Shown one piece after another: positions 11,919 to 24,000 of a stretch of 64,000 nucleotides of DNA. The stretch is from NCBI RefSeq assembly GCF_000003195.3, contig NC_012870.2, forward strand, positions 47,138,063 through 47,202,062. The letters are read 5' to 3'. The notes under the pieces are model-generated. The model searched no databases. It worked only from the letters and a program-made list of their open reading frames with translations, and had not been told where the DNA came from. How positions within the stretch are numbered: position 1 is the stretch's first letter; each line of letters opens with the position of its first letter. Made by a program: the position numbers and the translations under genes. This DNA is from Sorghum bicolor. Taxonomy: Eukaryota > Streptophyta > Magnoliopsida > Poales > Poaceae.

Positions 11919-11936
11919 CCTAGCTCCGATGCCACG
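11919..11936 (-). promoter_or_regulatory. Sirevirus primer binding site (initiator Met-tRNA type)
   Basis: On the minus strand TGGCATCGGAGC (11934-11923) follows the LTR by two bases. It matches 10 of 12 bases of TGGTATCAGAGC, the complement of the plant initiator Met-tRNA 3' end used by copia elements. Confidence 0.75.
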
Positions 11937-13652
11937 TGTAAGGTCCTAGATGGCTAGAGGGGGGGTGAATAGCCTATTAAAAAATCTATAAAACACTAGA
12001 GCAAATTGTTAGTAACACAAATGGCTATAAAAGCGGTTTGCTTTAGCTCTAATTGTTAGGCAAGCCACCTATTGCAATTCTAGTAATTATAATCTCTATG
12101 CACTCAAATGACTAGGTCTCTACTCTAACTAAATTGAGAGCTAACAAGATAAACTGCAAGTATGAAAGAGAAGGGAATTTGACTTTTATACCGACGGTGA
12201 AGAGTAGAGGATGTTGCCAATCACCAAATAATTAATTCCAACAATATATGTATCAATCAATCCAATTCACCGGGAAACAAGAGAAGACACAAATATTTTT
12301 CTCCCGAGGTTCACTTACTTGCCGGTAAGCTAGTCCCCGTTGTGTCGACCAACACCTAGATGGTTCTTCGGTGTGACTTGCAAGCCACCCTTGCAAGGAA
12401 ACCGCAAGACCCCACTCTCAAGTGCGGTAACTCAATGACACGAGCAATCCACTAGAGTTGGAATTTAGCACTCCGCCGGGGAACCACAACAACCCCTCAC
12501 AAATATCACCTTGATTGGGGGCGGACACAATCACCAAATCCCCTCACCAATCAATCCAACACCAACCGTCTAGGTGACAGCAATCACCAAGAGTAACAAG
12601 AAATCCACAATCCCAACAATCAACTAGTGCCACAAATATGAATCACAAATGCATAAACACTAGGGTTTCCCAACTCCTCTCACCAAAGAGTACCAACCAT
12701 GGGAATGGAGAGGAGAGGGAGGAGATCCTCTTGGAGTTCTCAAATCGATCTCTAGAGCTTTCTCTCTCACTTGAATGGAGCACAAATCCTTGGGAGTGAG
12801 AGAGGAGAAGGGGAGAGCTTTTCTTTTCTTGGAGTTCTTCAAGAGAGCAAGAATGGGGAATGGATTGAGGAGGAAGAAAGGAAGGGGTGAAACCCGACCT
12901 TATCCTCTGCCAGCCACTCATCCGACCGTTGCAGCAGCCCAATCTCGCGAGAAATTCCAGTGCGGGTAGGAAATAATTCCAGGCGCACACACTTTTGACC
13001 GTTGGCGTGGGTGAACTTTAGTATTGAAAAATTTCCAGTGCGGGGCAGCTAAAATTCCAACCGACCCCTCTCTGTTGGAAGCACAAATACCAGAATATCC
13101 AGGTAGGGTAGAGAATAACTCCGATCGACCCCTTGCTGTTTGGGCATGACTACTAGCTCGGTTTTTCAACTCAAAACCCCTTTTTAAAGTGCTAACTTTC
13201 CCACCAAGTACCAAAAAACAATTGAGCACTTAAGTTAGCATTTTCACAAATGATTTTTAGGGCTTTCTCAAGTATTCTCACCACGTCACTAAGCGCAATG
13301 CATATGCAAAAGAGACTCACACTTAGTGGCACTAGATAACCATTGCAATTAAAGATTTCCCCTCTTTATAGTACGGTTATCTATCCTAAATCCACTCACA
13401 CCCTTTAGGTGTCTTGAGTAGCAAAACAAAATGGCCCTATTAAAAATACCTTTGCCTTGAGCCCATTTTGTTTTCTCTTTCTTCTTTTCAAAGTTGGAGC
13501 ACTTGAATATCATATTTTGGTCATCTCCATCACCATGACCATCATCTAGCTCCATCACTTGGTGTGTACCAACCTATCTTTGTATTTCACTCATGACAAA
13601 GGTTAGTACACATAGGTTTCATCAATTAACCAAAACCAAACTAGGGCTTTCA
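11937..13652 (-). repeat. Sirevirus 5' LTR
   Basis: 1,716 bp, same ends as 3865-5580. Some nine base differences from the other LTR were counted by eye, a mix of transitions and transversions. Confidence 0.95.
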
Positions 13653-13657
13653 CCATG
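13653..13657. repeat. Target-site duplication CCATG of the Sirevirus (right copy)
   Basis: Second copy of the 5-bp duplication that closes the copia insertion. Confidence 0.95.
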
Positions 13658-14023
13658 CCGTACGGAAGCCTCGAGTAGGTCAGCGCTCCATGCGGCTATC
13701 GACCCCTACTCTAACATCTACGCATGTACCCTGGGTCTCTCCTTGGAGCTATAAAAGGAGAGACTCAGGAATAGAACGATCATCACAACACAAGACCACG
13801 CTCATACGTAGTAGAGCTCCACACTTCATACCACGCTTGTATTCGCCCCTGTACAAGCACTTAGGTGCAAGATAATACAAACTCTCTCCCCCCGCTGGAC
13901 GTAGGGCCTTCTCTTGCCCGAACCAGGATAAATCTCTGTGTCTTCTTGCATCACCATCCGGGAAAGGGAGCACGCATACAAATTTACTCGTTGGTGTGAC
14001 CCCCCCGGGGGAAAACACCGACA
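13658..14023 (+). repeat. Retand B 5' LTR, second segment
   Basis: Continues the LTR after the copia insert and ends GAAAACACCGACA. It contains the LTR promoter box TATAAAAG at 13750-13757. Both segments sum to 1,004 bp, exactly the length of the 3' LTR. Confidence 0.95.
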
Positions 14024-14025
14024 GT

Positions 14026-14043
14026 TGGCACGCCAGGTAGGGG
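14026..14043 (+). promoter_or_regulatory. Retand B primer binding site
   Basis: TGGCACGCCAGGTAGGGG begins two bases after the 5' LTR end. A near copy follows the LTR of the old reversed Tat element near 36643-36662, which supports its role. The tRNA was not assigned. Confidence 0.7.
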
Positions 14044-14081
14044 TCCTGCGTGTTTTTCATCGATTTCCCACTCCTTTCCGG

Positions 14082-17000
14082 ATGGCTACTCTTGCCTCGC
14101 CGTTTCCGCGCTCCACGGTGATTTGGTTCGGGAGCCTCGAGTTCATGTCTACGGGCTCCGGCTACGACATGATCTTGCTCTCAGTCAAAGGACCGGGAGG
14201 AGCCCGCGTTACGCCAGCACGGTTGAAGGCCCCGAGACGCCCTCACCACCACGCCTCCCCGCCTAAGAAGAGGCACGGACAGCACCGCCGCGGCCCCTCT
14301 GCTTCAGCACGACCAACAACTCGTGCGAGGCAGGACGTAGGCCACAAGTCGGCAGCACCGTGTGACGGAGCAACAAGCGCGACGACTCAGCACCGCGCGA
14401 CGACGGGAGGGGACGCGTCTCGCGCGCTCTCCCCCACCGCAGCTAGGCTACCTCCACACGGGTTGTTCTCTCCAAGAGCGGCACTGCCGTTCGGATTGGA
14501 CAACGCCGCGGCGTCGCTCGCCAGGGCGATATGCCCAAACGCCCAGACATACGTAGAAAGACCAATGGTCCTCCCACGTAGCTCTGAAGCGCGGCGGTCG
14601 GCGCCCAAGCTGCTGGACCTTTCCCGAGTACGAGGCCTCCGTCGTCTAGGCCCCGGACGATACTCGATCACCTCCCTCAGGCAACGATTGCTGGAGGAAG
14701 GACGTGGGTGTTTCTACGCCGCCGAACCGGACTCCGACTCCGAGACAGACAGCTATGACCCTACGAGGGAATGCTATCACATCGACGGGGCGGTAGAAAC
14801 CACTGACGAGACACGGGATGCTGCTGCGGGCGGTCGAGCCCCCGCGGCGCGAGAAGACCCCAGGACGCCTGGGAACGACGGACAGGTCGACCCCCTTCCT
14901 CAGGAAGACAGAACCGCGCAGCTCGCACAGCTGCGGGAGCTCAAGATGAAGCTCGACGAAGACCGCGAGCGCCTCGTCCTGCTCGAGCAAATCCTCGACC
15001 AAGACCTGCCCTACCCGCCGGGCGGAAGTGTCCGCAGACGCGCTCGAGAGGTACATCGATAGATCGTCGGCGACTCAGAGCCAGAGCAACCTGTCAGCCG
15101 TTTCCCTCGAGCAGGCCAGAATGTAGTGGCAGCGACGATGCTGCTACGTAACATGCCAGAGCCATCGAATTCCAGGGCCCGATGCATTCGAGATGAAGTA
15201 CAGACATTGCTCTAGGTGGCGGCGGTTCAACAAGCCAAAAGTTCGGCGTCTCGACGGCGAGGAGCTGCCACAGAGAAGCGCGACGAACAGCCTCTAAACG
15301 AAGAGGAGGTGTCAGTCCAACAACAACCTCCCCCTCGAGGTAGAAAGACCGCTCTCATCCTCCCCGTCGACGGTCAACGTCGACACGACGCGCGGCATGA
15401 CATCAGAGAAAATCGACGCCGCCGGCACGGAGACGCGGAGGAGCGCGGTTATAGCGCGCATCGCGGTGGGAGATACGACAGCGACGAGGACCGGGTGGCC
15501 CCCGAGCCACCAGGCCCATGGGTGTTCAGCAGGGCGATCCGCAGCACGCCCCTGCCCAATCCGTTTCGACCCCCGACCAGCATCGCGAAGTACAATGGAG
15601 AAACCAAACCAGAGTTGTGGCTGGCCGACTTCAGGCTGGCCTGTCAGCTAGGTGGCGCTCGAGGTGATGATCGAGCCATCATCAGACAGCTACCCCTTTT
15701 CCTCTCCGACACCGCCCGTCGATGGCTCGAGGAACTCCCAGCCAATCAGATCCACAACTGGGTTGATCTGGTCAGAGTCTTCGAGGGTAACTTCAAAGGG
15801 ACCTACATACGGCCAGGGAACTCGTGGGACCTCAGCAAGTGCAAGCAGAAGTCGGGAGAAACTCTTCGGGAGTATGCTCGACGCTTCTCGAAACAGCGCA
15901 CTGAGCTGCCGCACATCCCTGACCACGACGTCATCTTGGCGTTTGTCTCGGGCACCACCAGTCGAGACTTGGTGCGGGAATTAGGTCGCAATCGACCTCA
16001 GACCGTCGACGAGCTGATGGACGTAGTAGCCAACTACGCGGCAGGGGAGGAGGCAGTCGGCGCCTTCTTCAGCTCAGAAGGAAGAAAAGCCAAGCAGCCC
16101 GTCGACGAAGATGGGACCCCCAGTCGAGGCCTCAAGAAAAACAAAAAGAAGCAGAAAGTGCGGCAGTTCCACCGGGAAGATTCCGATGACAACCTTGTCG
16201 CCGCCATGGATCGAAAGAAGCCTCGAGGCCCTCCGGATGGAGGCATCTTTGACAAGATGTTGGAGGAGTCGTGCCCTTACCATAAGGGAGGCGCCAACCA
16301 CAAGCTCAAGGACTGTCGTATGCTGAGAAAGCATTTCGACGGTCTGGGGTTCAAAAAAGATACGCGTGATGAATCCAAGAAAGAGAAGGCTGGCAGCAAG
16401 GAGGACAACAAAGATGACGACGGCTTCCCCGCCGTCCACGACTGCTACATGATCTATGGCGGGCCCTCGACTCAATTGACCACGAGGCAGCGCAAAAGGG
16501 AGCGTCGCGAAGTCTTTGCAGCAAGAATGGCGGTGCCCCAATACCTTAGCTGGTCAAGCACTCCTATCACTTTCGACCGAGAAGACCACCCCGACAAGGT
16601 AGTCGCCCCAGGCGTCTACCCGCTCGTCGTCGACCCCATCATCGTCAACACCCGGCTCTCGAAAGTGCTGATGGATGGTGGTAGCAGCCTCAACATCATC
16701 TACCTCGAGACCCTTGACCTCCTCGGCATAGATAGAGGGAAGCTCCAACCAAGTGTCGGTGGGTTCCATGGCGTCGTGCCAGGAAAAAAGGCGCTGCCAG
16801 TAGGTCGAATCGACTTACCGGTCTGCTTCGGCACGGCGGCCAACTTCAGGAAGGAGACCCTCACCTTCGAGGTGGTTGGGTTTCGAGGCACGTACCACGC
16901 CATCATCGGGCGCCCGGGCTACGCCAAGTTCATGGCTATACCCAACTACACCTACTTGAAGCTGAAGATGCCCGGTCCCAAAGGCGTCATCACTGTCAGT

Positions 17001-17234
17001 TCCTCCTTCGAGCACGCGTACGAGTGCGACGTCGAGTGCGTCGAGTACAGGGAGGCGGTCGAGAACTCCACCGAGCTCGTCGCGAAGCTCGAGGCCCTGG
17101 CCGCTGAGGCTCCAGAGCCTAAGCGCCACGCGGGCAGCTTCGAGGCGGCGGAAGGAACCAAGAAGATCCCGCTCGACCCCAACAACTCCGACGGCAAAGT
17201 GCTGACGATCAGCACCGACCTCGACCCCAAATAG
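14082..17234 (+). pseudogene. Retand B gag-protease frame with amber stops
   Basis: One frame from ATG 14082 to TAG 17232-17234, interrupted by TAG at 15060-15062 and 15213-15215. The N-terminal third is Arg/Pro-rich with a short acidic-leucine helical end. A retrotransposon Gag domain (FRPPTSIAKYNGET through YAAGEEAV) lies at about 15556-16060, then a Lys-rich stretch and a zinc-knuckle-like CPYHKGGANHKLKDC at about 16275-16319. An aspartic protease follows: Asp codon at 16674-16676 in MDGGSSLNI and IIGRPGY near 16903. All three ambers sit where CAG (Gln) is plausible, including the joint to RT, so C-to-T decay is the simplest reading. The same frame continues into RT. Confidence 0.82.
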
Positions 17235-20200
17235 GAAGCTGTGCTCGTCGACTTTCTCTGTGCAAACGCCGACATGTTTGCATGGAGTCCCTCGGACATG
17301 CCAGGCATACCGAGGGAAGTCGCCGAGCACTCCTTGGAGATTCGAGCCGGTTCCAAGCCAGTGAAGCAGCGGTTGCGCCGATTCGACGAGGAGAAGCGCA
17401 AGATCATTGGCGAGGAAGTCCACAAGCTTTTGACAGCCGGATTCATCAAGGAGGTTCATCATCCTGACTGGTTAGCAAACCCTGTATTAGTTAAGAAAAA
17501 GAATGGGAAAATGAGGATGTGTGTCGATTATACTAGTGTGAATAAAGCATGTCCAAAAGTTCCCTTTCCATTGCCACGCATTGATCAGATTGTCGATTCT
17601 ACCGCGGGATGTGAAACCCTTTCTTTCCTTGATGCATATTCTGGTTACCACCAAATAAAAATGAAGGAGTCCGACCAGCTCGCGACTTCTTTCATCACGC
17701 CTTTTGGGATGTATTGCTACGTGACCATGCCATTTGGGCTTCGAAACGCGGGAGCCACGTATCAACGTTGCATGCTCCACGTGTTTGGCGAACATATAGG
17801 GTCCACGGTCGAGGCCTACGTCGACGACATTGTCGTCAAGTCAAAACGACGAGGAGACCTGATCCAGGACCTCGAGATTGCCTTTAGCTGCTTACGCACC
17901 AGCCGGATCAAGCATTACCATTACGAAGTGCGTTTTCGGTGTGCCTCGAGGCATGCTTCTAGGTTACATCGTTTCGCAGCGCGGCATCGAGGCCAACCCC
18001 AAGAAAGTCTTGGCCATCACGAGAATGGGGCCGATCCGAGACATCAAGGGTGTACAGAGAGTCACGGGGTGCCTGGCGGCTCTGAGCCGTTTCATCTCGA
18101 GACTGGGAGAAAAGGCATTACCATTATACCGACTCCTAAAGAAGGTCGAGCGTTTTTCTTGGACCCCCGAGGCCGAGGGAGCACTCGAAAGGCTGAAGAA
18201 GACGCTGACCTCGGCACCAGTCCTGGTTCCACCTCAACCTGCAGAGCCGCTGCTCCTCTACGTCGCGTCGACGACCCAGGTCGTCAGCGCGGCGGTGGTG
18301 GTCGAAAGGCAAGAGGAGGGTCATGCGCTGCCGGTCCAAAGGCCAGTCTATTTCATCAGCGAGGTGCTTTCGGAGACCAAGGCGCGTTATCCCCAAATCC
18401 AGAAGCTGATCTACGCCGTAATCCTTGCCCGCCGCAAGTTGCAGCATTACTTCCTCGGTCACCCCATCACGGTGGTTTCGTCTTTTCCTTTAGGAGAAAT
18501 AATCCAGAGCAAAGAGGCCACGGGAAGAATAGCAAAATGGTCGGTCGAGCTCATGAGTGAGACTCTCACTTACGCGCCTCGGAAGGCCATCAAATCGCAA
18601 GCCCTGGTAGACTTCGTCACGGAATGGATGGACTCCCAGCTTCCCCCGACTCAGGTCCAGGCAGAGCTGTGGACAATGTATTTCGACGGGTCACTCATGA
18701 AAACTGGGGCCGGGGCCGGCCTGTTGTTCATCTCACCCTTAGGCGTCCACATAAGGTATGTAATCAGGATTCATTTTGCCGCATCTAACAATGTCGCAGA
18801 ATATGAGGCCCTCGTCAACGGTCTCAAGATCGCTATCGAGTTAGGAGTCCGACGCCTCGACGTCCGAGGTGACTCCCAACTCGTCATCGACCAAGTAATG
18901 AAAACCTCGAGCTGCCACGACCCAAAAATGGAAGCATACTGCAAGGAGGTCCGTCGACTCGAAGACAGGTTCCACGGCCTCGAGCTTGTCCATGTCGCTC
19001 GACGCTACAACGAGGCAGCCGACGAACTCGCCAAGATTGCATCGACCAGAGGCACGGTGCCGCCTGATGCATTCTCAAAAGATCTTCACGAGCCATCTGT
19101 CAACCTAGGCACGGGGGCTGGCGTCGACGCCACCACCGCCCAACCAACCAATGCTGTCGATACGCTCTTGATGGTGGAAGAGATGATGGAGATAGAACGA
19201 CGACCAGGTCGACCATTCGATTGGCGCGCACCGTTCCTCGACTGCCTTATCCGCGGCGAGTTGCCAGAAGACAGGTCAGAAGCTCGTCGTATCGCTCGAC
19301 GAGCCAAATCATATGTGATCTATGGCGAAGACAACGAGCTATATCGACGGAGCCCGACGGGGGTCTTACAACGTTGCATCACTGTGGAAGAAGGCCGAAA
19401 ACTCCTCGATGACCTGCACTCGGGGGCTTGCGGTCACCACGCCGCTCCACGGACCCTTGTAGGGAACGCTTTTCGACAAGGCTTCTACTGGCCAACGGCC
19501 GTGGCGGATGCCATCGAGCTCGTACGATCATGTCACGGGTGTCAGTTCTACGCCAAGCAGACGCATCTGCCTGCCCACGCACTTCAGATGATCCCCATTA
19601 CCTGGCCGTTTGCGGTGTGGGGGCTCGATTTAGTAGGACCTCTACAAAAGCCGAAAGGAGGATTCACCCATTTGCTGGTGGCCATTGACAAGTTCTCCAA
19701 ATGGATCGAGGCTCGACCCATCACCAACATCCGCTCTGAGCAGGCCGTCCTTTTCTTCACCGACATTATCCATCGGTTTGGGATCCCCAATGTCATCATC
19801 ACCGACAACGGCACCCAGTTCACCGGCAAAAAGTTCCTGGACTTCTGCGATCGGCATCACATCCGTGTGAACTGGTCTGCAGTAGCCCACCCTCGAACTA
19901 ACGGCCAAGTCGAGCATGCCAACGGCATGATTTTGCAAGGACTCAAGCCAAGGATCTACAATCGATTGAAGAAATTCGGCAAAAAAATGGGTCGAGGAGC
20001 TTTCCTCAGTCCTATGGAGCCTTAGGACAACACCAAGCAGGGCCACAAAATACACCCCGTTCTTCATGGTCTACGGCTCTGAGGCCATCCTCCCCACAGA
20101 CCTCGAGTATGGGTCACCTCGACTCAAGGCCTACAACGAGCAATCGAACAAAGAGACTCAAGAAAACGCGGTCGACCAACTTGAGGAGGCTAGAGACATG

Positions 20201-20464
20201 GCCCTCCTCAACTCTGCCAGATATCAGCAAAGGCTTCGACGCTACCACGACAAGCATGTGCGCAAGAGGGACCTCAACGTGGGCAACCTAGTCCTACGAC
20301 GCCGGCAAAGCAATCAGGGACGCCACAAGCTGACTCCGCCTTGGGAAGGTCCGTACGTGGTAGCTGAGGTCCTGAAGCCGGGAACGTACAAGCTGGCGGA
20401 CGAAAAAGGGGCAATTCTCACCAACGCATGGAACATCGAACAGCTACGTCGATTCTACCCCTAG
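17235..20464 (+). pseudogene. Retand B pol: reverse transcriptase, RNase H, integrase (two frameshifts)
   Basis: Follows the gag-protease frame with no gap except the amber at 17232. RT spans about 17340-18000 with FLDAYSGYHQI and YVDD at 17817-17828. Near 17910-17930, before KCVFGVPRGM, one frameshift moves the frame. RNase H (YFDGSLMKTGAGAG, ~18680) and integrase (HHCC zinc part ~19425-19560, WGLDLVGP, ITDNGTQF, VEHANG) follow. A second shift lies in a run of seven A at about 19984-19990, after which the integrase C-terminal part runs to TAG at 20462-20464. The enzymes copy and insert the element. The frameshifts make this copy non-functional as it stands. Confidence 0.85.
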
Positions 20465-20521
20465 AAGTTCTAAACTTATGTTCCTGCTTACGTTTTGTAC
20501 CAAGACTTTGTAAACGAATGA

Positions 20522-20533
20522 ATGAATAAATAA
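20522..20533 (+). terminator. Candidate polyadenylation signal after Retand B pol
   Basis: Overlapping AATAAATAAAG lies about 60 bases after the pol stop and before the antisense gene. It matches the plant AATAAA-type signal. Use is inferred only. Confidence 0.45.
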
Positions 20534-21032
20534 AGTCTTTCCCTCGAAACAATTCTTCTTTCTTTGCGCCGAGAAGATTAATAAGTCACGATCTCGACGT
20601 TAGAAGGGGGCGCCGACTATGACCCATCATAGTCAGCACCCCCTCGGGGGCTACCAGGGGGACGACACCCCCCCCCCCCGAGTATCGAAAAAACCGAGAA
20701 GTTTTCTTTTCTTACGTAGTAAACCTTGCACGGTTCAACTTGCTAAGGCACCTCGAGCCCCTCAAAGGCCGAGGGACAACGAGCTGGAGAACTCCTACGC
20801 CCCCGGGCTACGGAAACTCTACTCGCTTCCCCACCATTGAAGTGATCGAGGTGGTCTTTTACGAAAAATCGAGCAAGGGATACAAACGTAGGCGCAAAGA
20901 GAAAGGAAAGCATCAAGCGGAAAGACAAAATAAGCATCTAACAATTACGAAAGTGATACAGCATCAGTTAACTACAGAATTAACAAAGTATTGTACAAGG
21001 GGCCCCAGGCGCCCTGAGCAAGCTCGCAGGCC
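20534..21032. other. Spacer between Retand B pol and the end of the antisense gene
   Basis: About 500 bases with a C10-plus run near 20671-20680 and no supported coding sequence. The 3' ends of the sense pol and antisense gene face each other here. Confidence 0.5.
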
Positions 21033-24000
21033 TCAGTCCGCAGCACGATCCTCACCGCCCTCGCCTCCGCCCGAGCTAGCCTCAGGAGGGAGCACCTCAG
21101 GCTCGAAAAGCTTGGCCAACCTTTCCCCAGGAGCCTCCGCGTCGTCGATCAAGGCATGGAGCCTCTCCTCGTTCTCCGCGTCGGTCTTGGAGATGTCGGT
21201 GACGAAGCCATGGGACACCACCTCCATGTCGTAGGAGAAGCCCGAGCAGACAACCGCCATCGCCCGCTTCACCCCGATGTGGAGGGCGTCCCGCACCCGA
21301 TCTCGCAGCGTCGCGCCTATGTAGCACAACTGGTCGACCAGGGCGTCGCCTCGAGCGTATTCCCTCGACTCATCCATAGGCTCGACCTCCCAAGAGGTCG
21401 AGAGATCACTTATCGCCGTCCGTACTCGACGGTTCAAAGCAACCTCCGCCTCGAGCTGAGCCTTGGCGTTGCGAGCCTCGGCTTGGGCGGCCAGGAGCTC
21501 GTCCTTGAGCCCTGTAAAAGCCAATACAAAGAGACCTTAGGAAAAACTAAGCACACCTCGGAAAAAGAAATCTGATAGAGGAAACATACCGCGTACGGTC
21601 TCCTCGAGGGCCGTGTTCTCGCCGACCAGCCTGGTGTTGGCCCCCTCGATCTCTTTGTTGGAGCGTGCCAGCTCGGTGTTGGCAACGCGGAGATCCTCGA
21701 TCGCCTTGCCAGCCTGAGCAATGGCCCCACTCTTCTCCAGCAATTCTCCCTTCAGATGCTCGATGTCGTTAGAGAGACTGCGAGATCGAGCCCGCTCCGC
21801 CTCGAGGTCTTCGAGGGCCTTCTTCTTGGCTTCCTCCGCGGCGCCCCTGGCGACCTCGCTGTTCACATGCTCCACCTTCATCTTTCGGAAGGACTCTCGG
21901 AGAGAGTCCAGGTCGGATTTAAGGAGGCCCTTCTCCTTGTCCAGATCCGCGATAACGCTCTTGTAGGACAGGGCCTCCTCCCGGGCTCTGGACGCGGCTT
22001 CCTCGACCGAAAGAGCCCGCTCCCGTAGCTGCATCGTCTCCTCCTCCGCCTTCTTCGAGGCCTCTCGGGCCTCAGCCAGGGCAGCCTCCCTCGCCTTCTT
22101 CTCCTCCTCGAGTGCTACGAGATCTTTGTAAGCTTTAAGGAGCTTTTCCTGCGACTCGAGGAGTTGATCCTTGAGAAGGGGGAGCTGCTCCCAACCGCCC
22201 CTCGTGGCGTGTATGAAGCTGGACTTGATGCGGGAGGTCTCTTTCATATCCTGCGAATCAAGAGTCGGATGGATTAGAATACAGAAACCAGAAAGCACCA
22301 TGAGGATTGGAGTTCGAGAAACACTTACGAAATAAGCCGGGCCGAGCCCGTTGTTGATAACGTCCGAGAGGAGCCCCGCCACATGCTTCATCCAAAGGCG
22401 GAGCTCCTCGACGTGTTCCCACTTCTCCGCCTCCTTCCGATCGTCGAGGAAGATGTCGGGCTCAGTCGGGTCGTGGGAGGCCCGGATACGGATGCGGTCG
22501 GGGCACCAGTGCTCCATCTCCCGGTCAGCCCGCGCCTTAACACCGCGGATGAGGCCCTCGACGGTCTCGAGGGAGCCCCCATGGCGCAAGAACAGGTCGA
22601 CGAGGCATGGGAACCGTCCGTCGTCGTCCACCATCTTCCAGGTTCCATCCTTGGTCCCCGATGCCCCAATTTCATCCTCCCCGGAAGGAAAGCGGTCCTC
22701 CCACGCCCGACGTTCCCGGAGGAACCCTGGGGCGATCCCGTCCATGCCTTAAATTGTCCTCTTGATATCGGACTCGGGGTCGGGGGGCGTGCGCTTCAGG
22801 CAGGCAAGCGCCACCACTCCATCCGCTCGCCCCGGCTCTGCCCGGATCGCGGCAGGTGCCCCCGGGAGGAGCCACGCCGGGGTTGGGGGGGCGTACACCG
22901 GCAGGTCCTCCTCCTCGCCGAGCTCTTGCGGCTCCGGTGGCACTGGCTGGGCTGAACCTTGGGGTGGAGGCTCGAGCGGTCCTTCCTCTTGGCCCGCCTG
23001 TTGCTGCTGCAGTTGCTGCTGCGGTGGTTGCTGCTGCTGCTGCTGCGGTTGCTCCTGCGGTTGTTGCTGTTGTTGCTGCTGCTGCTGTTGCTGTTGCTGC
23101 TGCTGCTGTTGCTGTGCCTCATGCTCCTGCGCCTGCCGCGCCGCCTCGCGCTCCCGCTGTTCGTCCTCCTCCCTCTTCTTCTTCTGCTCCTCGAGGGTGC
23201 GGAGGCCGGCGGGCCAGGGAGTCGATCCCGCGACGTTGGGGGTCGACGCTTCCTCCTCCATAGGGCGAGCGCCCCCAGACGCTTCGTTACCATCAGACGT
23301 ATCGCTGATGGTGATGGGTTCCCCCTCGACCCCCGATCGAGGGGGCTCGGGGGCTCCCTCTGACGCTTGCGTCTGGGGCGCCTCGTCATGAGTCGGCGGC
23401 GACGGAGTAGGCGCGGGACGAGACGGAGCCCTCTCGACGCCGGCTGGAGGTTGGGAGCTGGAGGAGCCTACGAAACAAAAGGTAAGGGTCAGACGTTATG
23501 ATAACCGACACAGGAACATCGCAACGCCCAGAAATAAACTACGAACCTGGTTCCTTGGAGGCGGCACCCGTTTTGAGCCTCTTTGCCATGGACGGTTGGG
23601 CCTGCTCAAGGGTCCGCTTTAGCCTGAGAAAAGGTTGGCATATGAGGAAAGGTGGAAGAATGGGAAGACAAAAACCGCAACATCAAAAAGGCTTACCCCA
23701 CAGGGAGAACGGCTCGCCTCCCGCCACCCCGACCAGTGGGCCTCGAGCCACCCCGCGTCAGGGCTCCAGGCCCCTCGAGGGCAGGCACTGGCTTAGGCGC
23801 GTCGGTCCCCGCCTGGCGGGCGCCGGGACTGGCGCTCCTACGGCCGGCATCTCCTTTCTCAGAGGCCGCGGCGCGACCACGAGTTAGTGGCCCCGACGCC
23901 TGGGGCCTAGCCAGACCGCTCTCCCTGGGCACCGGGGGAGGGCGCGGTGCGTCTTGGCCCACCTTGGGCGCGGGAGGGGTGTCGGCCCGGGGGCGACGAG

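Larger units (their letters stand above)
3865..13652 (-). mobile_element. Ty1/copia retrotransposon, Sirevirus type, nearly intact
   Basis: A 9,788-bp element on the minus strand with two 1,716-bp LTRs, a primer site, gag, a second gag-like frame, protease-integrase-RT-RNaseH (copia order) and a cluster of polypurine repeats before the 3' LTR. The polypurine cluster is a published hallmark of Sireviruses. The LTRs differ at about nine positions by eye (0.5%), so insertion is recent and later than or close to that of its host Retand B. Damage is light: one in-frame stop in RT and frame changes at the gag/pol joints. Confidence 0.9.

Noticed and set aside
22762..23391. Plus-strand Cys-rich, Leu-rich and Ala-rich frames
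   Set aside because: They are shadows of the poly-Gln coding tract on the opposite strand.
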